Assembly (NCBI GenBank): GCA_034440635.1
Contig: JAOTON010001266.1
Location: 434,001 to 498,000, forward strand
Direction of reading: 5' to 3'
Length of the DNA: 64,000 nucleotides
Source of the DNA: Lepas anatifera
Taxonomy: Eukaryota > Arthropoda > Thecostraca > Lepadidae
The notes below the pieces were generated by a model. It searched no databases. It was not told the DNA's origin and saw only the letters and a program-made list of their open reading frames with translations. Of this stretch, positions 56,592 through 64,000 are shown piece after piece. The number at the start of each line of letters is the position of its first letter. Within the stretch, counting starts at the first letter, position 1. The position numbers and the translations under genes are program-made.

Positions 56592-57320
56592 CAGACAGAA
56601 GGTGCAGTTTACCCACAGCGAGATAGTGATGTACCCAATTCAGCAGCCTGAAAAAACATGACAATCTCATAAATATGAAGAAGCCTCTTGTGCATAGGTG
56701 GTATCATACAGTTCAACTATGTGTTTAAGTCGTCATCGGTGACGTGCCTTTTCGGTCGGCATCTCATCGTTTATAGTATACATTGTGTTCCATTGCATGT
56801 CAAAGTCGGTCTAAATTGTTTTGTTTTCAGGTCACCACAGTCTGGCTCATCAGCTCGCCAGTTTCAATGGAACCATGCCCATGGAAAAAGGGGTGTGGCA
56901 GGAAACCTGGGCCTTTACTTTTCATGGAGAAATTTTCCGATTTCAGCCAAATTAGAAAGATAATTAGAACGTTTTGCAACCAGTACGAGGGAAAAGTAAG
57001 AAGGTGCCAAAATCCAACGGGTTTTAGTTTCCAGCTGGAGAACTTCCCTGTCAGCAGCAGATGATGAAGATTGACCGGGTACCCTCATTTCTTTGTCGGT
57101 AGTGACGCTTGTGAATACCCACTCCAGCACCTCATTTTCGCCATTCTGCATGTTGTTGCATTGCATATGTTGCAATGCTGCATGTTCCATTTCGTATAAT
57201 GTTGTAGCACCTCGTTCTGCTATAATGTTGGGGGAGAATCAAAAGGAAAGAAAAATCACAAACTGTTTTATTCACGTATCTACGATTGACTATCTCACGA
57301 TAAAGGTAAAGGTACACACT
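56592..57320 (-). other. Intron upstream of exon a1, no exon found
   Basis: I looked on the minus strand for hydrophobic TMD0 exons here and through to 64000 and found none I could support. Confidence 0.5.
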
Positions 57321-57324
57321 GGCA

Positions 57325-57396
57325 AATTAAGTGTGCGTTAGGACTGTTGTGCGTTAGGACCCTTGAACGTTAGGACCCCTGTACGTTAGGACCCTT
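57325..57396. repeat. Short tandem repeat (GCGTTAGGACCCTTGT), 4 units
   Basis: Four units of about 18 bp around CGTTAGGAC, directly followed by a perfect hairpin. Confidence 0.8.
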
Positions 57397-57429
57397 GTGC
57401 GTGTGGGTGACTGTTTCACCCACACGCAC
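57397..57429. repeat. Perfect 14-bp hairpin
   Basis: GTGCGTGTGGGTGA (57397-57410), loop CTGTT, then the exact reverse complement (57416-57429). Confidence 0.93.
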
Positions 57430-57979
57430 ATAGACGGGGACGGGGGCGAGACCCCTCCTCTACTAGGGTTTGTGACAAATCTAAAAAATAATGACGTGCA
57501 GCTCAGCCGTACTTTGTATACCTGTTACGTGGTCGATTTTGTATCTTTCTCAAAAGTTTCACGTGCTGGTCACTTTAAGTTACGTCACCAGGTCAGTTCA
57601 AGTACGTCACCAGGTCAGGTCAGGTATGTGCATACGTCACCTCAGAAACAAGTTTCGAATAGCAACAGTGGAGTATAGAAGATATTGATCTGATATAGTA
57701 TAGAAGAGGTATGTACCAAGTACTTGAAACTGCCAAAAACGGTATTTTTATAATACTGACGAGGTATTGGATACATAAGAGACATAAGAGTCACCTAAAG
57801 TATCGTAAATACATGGAGCGAATGGGTTAGGTCTAATAACTTGCAGAGGATGGCAACAGAGCGCTTAATTTGACGTTTTTCTTTTTGTCTTGTCACTGGT
57901 ATTCAAATTATATGCATTACAACCCAAGTTGATATTTACCTGACCTAAGGTCGGGTAAATTCTTTGATGGTCGTGGGGG

Positions 57980-58125
57980 AGGAGGTGGCTTAGTGGATAG
58001 CACCCTTGTCTTCTAAGCCACTGGTTCCGGACTCAAGTCCCGGCGGAGCCTCTGAGGAAGTTGATCTGATCCCCAAAATCCCTTCCAACAGGGTGAGAGT
58101 TGGCGACGCCGTATGAAACCAGGGA
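57980..58125 (+). mobile_element. tRNA-derived SINE (family S3)
   Basis: Box A TGGCTTAGTGG (57986-57996) and box B-like GACTCAAGTCC (58030-58040), followed by the body CAAAATCCCTTCCAACAGGG and GAGTTGGCGACGCCGTATGA. Shared with 28391-28480. Confidence 0.85.
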
Positions 58126-58777
58126 ATCGTGGCTCAGACTCCATTCAATGTGAGTGTTACTAACTTGAGCAAAACCATGCCGTGCTAGTCTTTAATCCCA
58201 CCAAGGCCGATAAGGAAGCGTCTGCCTTGAATGATATTTAATGGCACCTCATCTAGCCTAAACAAAATCGGGTCCACCGTCTAACTGATCATGCATCATC
58301 ATGAGCGGGTTGCCGCCTGTTTATTTAAGGCCGGCGCAGTCGGCGGTGGTGGTCCGCGTTATCGGTGGTGTAGACACGTGTGAGACGCCCTGCTCCACTC
58401 GTTTATAGGACCCACACCGCCACGTCCGCGGCATAAACAAACACGCCGTTTGGGCGGAGAACTAATCACCACCGAACGGATAAAGCTCCTCATCGCGCTG
58501 TCTCTGAAACTCGATGGGAAACACCCCACAAAACCTTATTTTCGTTTATGTGTCTGCAGCTGATGAAACACACCTTCGCTGGATGCGCTCTGACTTCGGT
58601 TCCAGCGTTATACTGGAAATAATGATATCAGTATCTATTGCCTAATCCACTTTGTGTACTATAAAACCTCATCGTCTTTTGATGCTTCGGCCATTTCACG
58701 TGGGGAATTCGAGCAAAGTTCCCGCAAACTTTTGAAGGGGGGATAATTTGTTCCAGGGAGACAGCCTTCCCGTTTAA

Positions 58778-59226
58778 AGGGAATGTGACACCTTCACAAC
58801 GTGATTTTAACTGAGATAGCCAAGTTGTAAAGCAAGTCGGAAAACCCGGTACTCCATATTTCATTTGTCTTAGAACTTGATATTTCCGTAGAAAAAAGCT
58901 AAAACCTACCTGACACCAGCCCCCCATCAGCCCGTCGCCGGGCAGCCATTGTTGTGAGCTGCTGGTGTGACGACATATGCTGACGTCACGATGAGCATCA
59001 GCCAATAGAAGCCCTTGAAGCGTTTCAAGTATGGTAGTGGTTGCCAGATCATGACATCATCCACAGGCAGATATTTATTTATTTTCCTAGAGGAGTATTT
59101 TTAAAAACAAAATATTGAGCTTATTGAACGTTTTTCAGAGAAATCATCGGTGGTTTCATTATTCTTGGCTAAAAGTACGCCTAATTTCACTTAATTCCAG
59201 GATTCGACCAAGGTGCCACATTCCCT
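58778..59226. mobile_element. TTAA-flanked MITE, family P, 449 bp, inverted orientation
   Basis: Termini AGGGAATGTGACACCTT and AAGGTGCCACATTCCCT, one mismatch, flanked by TTAA (58774-58777 and 59227-59230). The interior is the reverse complement of 19430-19880 with the same landmarks. Confidence 0.92.
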
Positions 59227-59439
59227 TTAACTCAAGAGCTTCCGTGATCTGGTAAAAAGGTTGGCCCCCAGATAGATCTACTGTTGGCGCAGCTACACTT
59301 ACCCCAGATACATGAGCAGCTTAGCCTTCGCCCGGGAGGGGGGTTTTCAGACCCCCTCTAGGTTTTTCCAGTGACCAAAAACGGCGGCGCGCAGTGCCAC
59401 CAAACTTAGTCTAACTGTTCCTTTATCATTTTTATATCT

Positions 59440-60500
59440 TTCCTGAAAATCTTAGCTCAAGGTCATATCAGATCAGGTCACCCAGGCAGGTGAAGTGACT
59501 TCAACTAAAAAAATGCTTAGGACTGCATAACTAAAAGGAGGGTTAATCGATCAAGTTGAAACTCATACCACACATTGGGCCCACCAGGAGTTACAACATG
59601 TGTTCCCGGATTTCTTATATTGGTGATCTAAGGTCATGTGCAGAGCATGACCTCCTCATTGTAAATACATGGTGAAAATCACGAAATGAGCTGTTCTCAG
59701 AAGTATTAATGAAATCAACTTCAAAAATCGGTTACGACTCTGCTCTTAGCCCATTTCTGAAGATGATGCCAAAATTTTCACTTGTGACCTTTGAAAGGTC
59801 ACCTTAGGTCAAATAAGCATTTTTGGTGTTCTACTCTATACATTTTGAATACACAAAGATAAAACGTTTATTTTGTCACCAAACTGTTTGTATAGTCAGT
59901 GAAAGTCAAATGATATACATCATGACTATACCAGGTCAAGTTGGGTCAGACCGTTGAACTGGGTCAGGTCAAATTTTTACATTTTACCTGTCATAGCAAT
60001 ATTATATATCATTCTATTTGTATTGACGAGATTATTGCAATGGTGCATAAACTATGGCTGCATCTCCTTGGTTTGGAAGTTATTAGCGAAAAACGAAACG
60101 CCCTTATGCATAGGTGGCAATGGACATTCCCAAAAAAACATTCGCAATATTCAGTGACCTGTAGCTCCCTAGGCTTTGACCTGACCTGAAAATCATAGCT
60201 ACTATGAAGAAAGAGCAACTCCAAGAGCTTTTGAATGGTGTCAAAACATGTTTCTAGCTATCATAGTTTTTTTAGATATATGAGGTTTTCTTAGTACACC
60301 TCATAACACGACACCTCAAAATCGCTAATATTATTAGCGATTTTGACCTATTTTGGCCTCTGTGTGGCCTTGATATCGACCTGACGAGAAAAATGACCGA
60401 AGTGTTTTCGATATAATTTTTAGGAGCTTTCGATTGCCATTTTGCGTTTTTTCTAGCTCTCTTAGTTTTTTTAGATCGTAGGAGTCTTTTTAGCCCCCCA
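59440..60500. other. Region rich in AGGTCA-type motifs
   Basis: Many (A/G)GGTCA strings in both orientations, for example CTCAAGGTCAT, GATCAGGTCA and TGACCTTTGAAAGGTCACC near 59788. No gene. It could be an old repeat or a chance cluster. Confidence 0.35.
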
Positions 60501-60545
60501 CCAGGGCGAAGGTCGCTCGTACCGCTCCATTTGCGCACCTACCGC

Positions 60546-60624
60546 GGGATCGGACTTATCGACTCATGTAACCAGGAGTTCCGAAGGCAGACTCCCGGAT
60601 ACATGAGTCGGTAAGTCCGTTCCC
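60546..60624. repeat. Imperfect inverted repeat (25-bp arms)
   Basis: The left arm GGGATCGGACTTATCGACTC plus ATGTA (60546-60570) pairs with the right arm 60600-60624 at 23 of 25 positions. The inner GGAGT/ACTCC extends the stem. It could be a fold-back element. Confidence 0.85.
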
Positions 60625-63600
60625 GAGCTTGGTACGTAAATAGAGCAGACTGGAACCTCTCGTTAATCCGGGTTCAAAATGAAATGCCTCCAGCCTCAGA
60701 GACTCCCGTTGGGCTTGGTAACTCCGGCATCTGTTTCCGAGCCCAGGTTTTCCGACTCACTCAGATGCTAAGAACTATGGGTATTTTGAGGCACCAACGT
60801 TCTTGTAAATGCTGCTTCGACTCTACAGTTCAAGCGTGCTTTGTGTATAGAGGGCCACCAATCTGCATTGAAAGTAAGCCCAACAAAGTCAATCACATTC
60901 CTTTGATACTTCTCTATTAGGTAAATATTCTTCTGGATAGCTCCAGGATTTTCCAGATTAAGATCATCAAATATATCCCGTGACATTTCAGGGAGATTTC
61001 CAGTGCAATCTCGCTAATGCACCGTTCTTACGACGTCGTGTAGTAAAAGTCCAGAACCATGTCACTCGGGCGACGTGTGGGGCCATTCACATACGCCCAT
61101 GGCACTTAATCATAGCGCGGATATCACCACTCATGTCTCGTCTGCTGTGTTTACGCTGTTTTATCACCAGTCAGCCTGCCGCTCAGCCTAGTCAAGCGCC
61201 AGTCATCCGGAGCCGTCGGTACAGTCTCGTTTCACGTCTGATTCGGACCCGCACCACTTTCCCTGTTTGACGAGACTGTACAACAGCCGCCGGGGCGATC
61301 ACGCCGCGGGCGGTCGCACTCAGGGCAGAACTATGGACTTGACCCCAGCTGCCTTACTCGGAAGTTCAGTGATCCAATTCGACAGTTTCTGTACCACCCG
61401 CCCGGTTTTGTCCGCGAGGTCCGCAGTTCATGTTGCACCATCATATCTTGCAACGATAATCCCTTACAAACGGACTCGGCTGCCTAATGAAGAACATTAA
61501 AAACATGGTCAGATATATTTGTTGATCATATCTAGATACCAGAATATTGAAGGATCATGTTTGGACTTTGGGCAGGCGCTTGAACGTCGCCCTTCTTGGG
61601 TTGACCCGTCTGAATGACCAAACCCACGAGATTGACGCGTCCAGTTAGCAACGCCGGAAGTGCACCAGTTCCGTGCTCGGGAATTGTGGAGGGTCGTAAA
61701 GCACCCTATAAACGCCACTGCGAGGAGGATATATAACTTGCTTCATTCTCATGATAAGCAGCGATAATTGGGTAGGGTCAAGCGTGGCATGTTACGCACT
61801 GTGACTCGCTTGCACCGTTCTAACAACTTAATTTAGCTATCTAAGGAGCTGGCCTTAAAACCCGCGGCCAGCGAGGTCTGGCATATGCATTGAAAAGCTT
61901 CATTTTGAACATTGGTAAATTCATCTAGCGTTAAACAACCGCAATGAAGATCTTATCAGTTGGCCACAGTGGCGGCAGTGGAAAATCTCTCTGCTTGCAC
62001 TTGTCCTGGACAATGGCCACAGGCCTGCGGACTTGCATTCTCGATGTTTGAAATCGCGTGTGTTTATGTGTCCGCGAAAGTGCGAAGAACATGAAGGAGA
62101 GGTGTCTCGTTTGTCGAGTTTCGACCTTTTCTATGCTAAAATTCATTATTTTTGTGTTGCCTGGTAATCAATGCAATATTGTCAACAATCATCGACGGAA
62201 TGCGTTTCAATATATCTTCCGAATATAAGTACTTTCCGTGCGAATAAAAAAGAAATACCAACGTTTCACGTTTTGTTGACGGGCTAATTTGAAAATTTTG
62301 GGACGGAAAACGCCCCAAGCTTTACCAATCTGAGCCTTAGCTTAATTCTTCTTACGGTCTACAGCTTAAATCGTAGAGCTTTGTGCGCTTAGTACGGAAA
62401 GCTAAGTAAAGGTTTGGCGGTACAAAATGTTTTAATCTGATATGAATTATCATACTGATTCGCGAAATCTCCTCGCCACTTCCTTTTGATCACCATACTG
62501 ATTAGTACTGCAGCCGGGAGATACGCATTCCTTCAGCCGGCAAACAGGTGGGGCGTCCTCCAAACTTCTGGTAACACTGGCCAACAGCAAAAATGGATCC
62601 GGCACGTGAGCACCTGTTTCTACCTATTTGGATACCGCTGATTTCAAGTTCAGTAACCGTTTTTTGCCATCGGACCTGGTTTCTTCCCCAGAGCATGCCT
62701 GGTGTATAGCCCCTACACTTTCCACACACTGTCATGAGCCTAGCGTTTTGTGGAAAAATATAGATCAAGAATGTGGAGAACCCGGATTATCTACACCCAG
62801 ACAATGCAGCTTATCACTATATAGGTGAATTTATTGCAGCGAAAGGCTACCTCGCATTCAAGTCCATGAACAATTAGCATTGTACATTGAACAAGGCTTG
62901 CGCTCGGTCGCATAAGCTCGCCGGCATTGTAGACCGAGTGGTGACGTCGCAACATTATATGATGAGGATTTTATGTCAGAGTCACCCCCTTGAAGGTTAA
63001 GTCCAAGTAAGAAGTCACAGGTCAAGGTCATCCCACCGTTTCACGGTAATTGACCCCTAGTACCTTCGGACGGATGACGTCGCCTAAAATGACGTATGTT
63101 ACATTATGACGTCATAGGCTAGGCCAATCTTGTGCTCAATGTCGCAGATTCAAGTCAAAGGCCATAGGTCAAGGTCAATCCTGATTTCCCGCCCGACGGT
63201 CGCCATAGTGCTAGTTGCAGTATACGTTATAGGCAAAGGAAGTATTTTGACGTCAAAGGTCAATGGCCTTTAGCGACCATTACCTAAAAGTTTCAGAGAA
63301 CATTGCCTCAGACCTTTCCTCCGTAACCGTAGGTCGCTTTTTCTCCACATCCGGCTTCTCATCGCATAATCACGGCATTTACCCAATGGCTACCCTGCAC
63401 AGACAGAATTTAACCTACATGGCCCCGTTTTACCTTGAATATATTGGCCTAGGTCCAAGAAAATCGGGTTTAGGGTAGAATACCCCAGCCTCCACAAACA
63501 TCCAAACGTTCATTTTCCTACAACTCTTGGGTTTTGCACTGTCCATGTCACTGGTGCCAAGTAGGCTTGCACAAAGACGACACACAGACATACTGGTTCC

Positions 63601-64000
63601 CAAAATTCTGATCTGATACGGCATTTCTCCTCCCAGATTCGTGTTCAGCGCCACAATTTACCCTCGAAACGGACTATTTTGTATTGGATCCATGACAAAA
63701 GTTAAACTTTGTTGACCAGTGTAATCGACTGATTGTCTTAACCCTTTCTCCTGCCTGTAAATGAGAATCTCCACAAATTTTCTGGAGTTGGCTGCAGGTG
63801 CATTGCTTCGATTTTGCTCTCCCAGATGGCAAGTAAGTTTAGGCCGTCTGCTCCCTGTCCAGGTGGTCGCCAGGCTCGAGTCCCCCTCCCCCCTCCAGAA
63901 AACATCAATAACAATGCTCGTGCGAGCTCCCTGCCAAATTGAACAAACCAGCATGCCTATGTTCTTAGAAGTACGAGAAGCCAACATCATGTGAACTTTA
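60625..64000. other. Right edge, no gene supported
   Basis: No exon of the SUR-like TMD0 or of another gene is recognised. Between 62980 and 63270 there are several AGGTCA-like strings, including two TCAAGGTCA. Confidence 0.4.

Noticed and set aside
56592..64000. TMD0 exons of the SUR-like gene
   Set aside because: Looked for on the minus strand; no hydrophobic frame with matching phase and splice sites was found, so they are probably beyond the window.

Overview
The window is animal (metazoan) nuclear DNA. It holds split genes with clear splice sites, tRNA-derived SINEs, a decayed LINE, many short non-autonomous DNA transposons, long GA and TA microsatellites and many minisatellites. Nothing fixes the species. 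The gene content and repeats suggest an invertebrate, perhaps an arthropod or crustacean; that is inference only.

The main gene is on the minus strand: a large ABCC-family ABC transporter gene whose 26 recognisable coding exons run from 56580 down to a stop codon at 14166. I set the boundaries exon by exon. All 25 junctions keep the reading frame, 24 with GT-AG introns and one with a GC-AG intron, and the exons add up to 5472 nt (1823 residues plus stop). Exon order, helix sequences and ATP-site motifs fit the sulfonylurea receptor (SUR, ABCC8/9) best. In that family the protein is the regulatory subunit of ATP-sensitive potassium channels. The N-terminal TMD0 exons are missing and should lie above 56580, probably beyond the window. 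Exons below are numbered a1 to a26 within the window; residue numbers refer to this partial protein.

At the left edge (1-643, plus strand) is the 3' part of a large exon encoding a glutamine/proline-rich protein with a repeat of about 23 residues, ending at a strong splice donor. From 644 to about 14165 there is no other exon I can support: a broken LINE reverse transcriptase (about 1240-2430), SINE-like pieces, MITE relics and featureless sequence. The introns of the SUR-like gene carry nine hAT-type MITEs, most with recognisable 8-bp target duplications and one nested inside another; TTAA-flanked MITEs; tRNA SINEs; and inverted repeats.

The most unusual pattern is that several intronic minisatellites are built from the gene's own splice junctions. 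The acceptors of exons a3, a7 and a16 and the donors of a5 and a20 sit at the edge of tandem arrays whose units repeat the splice site and adjoining exon bases. At a16 the unit is 45 nt and in frame, so use of any of nine acceptors would add 15-residue steps, each with an RRTVS motif, to a linker already rich in Ser/Pro.
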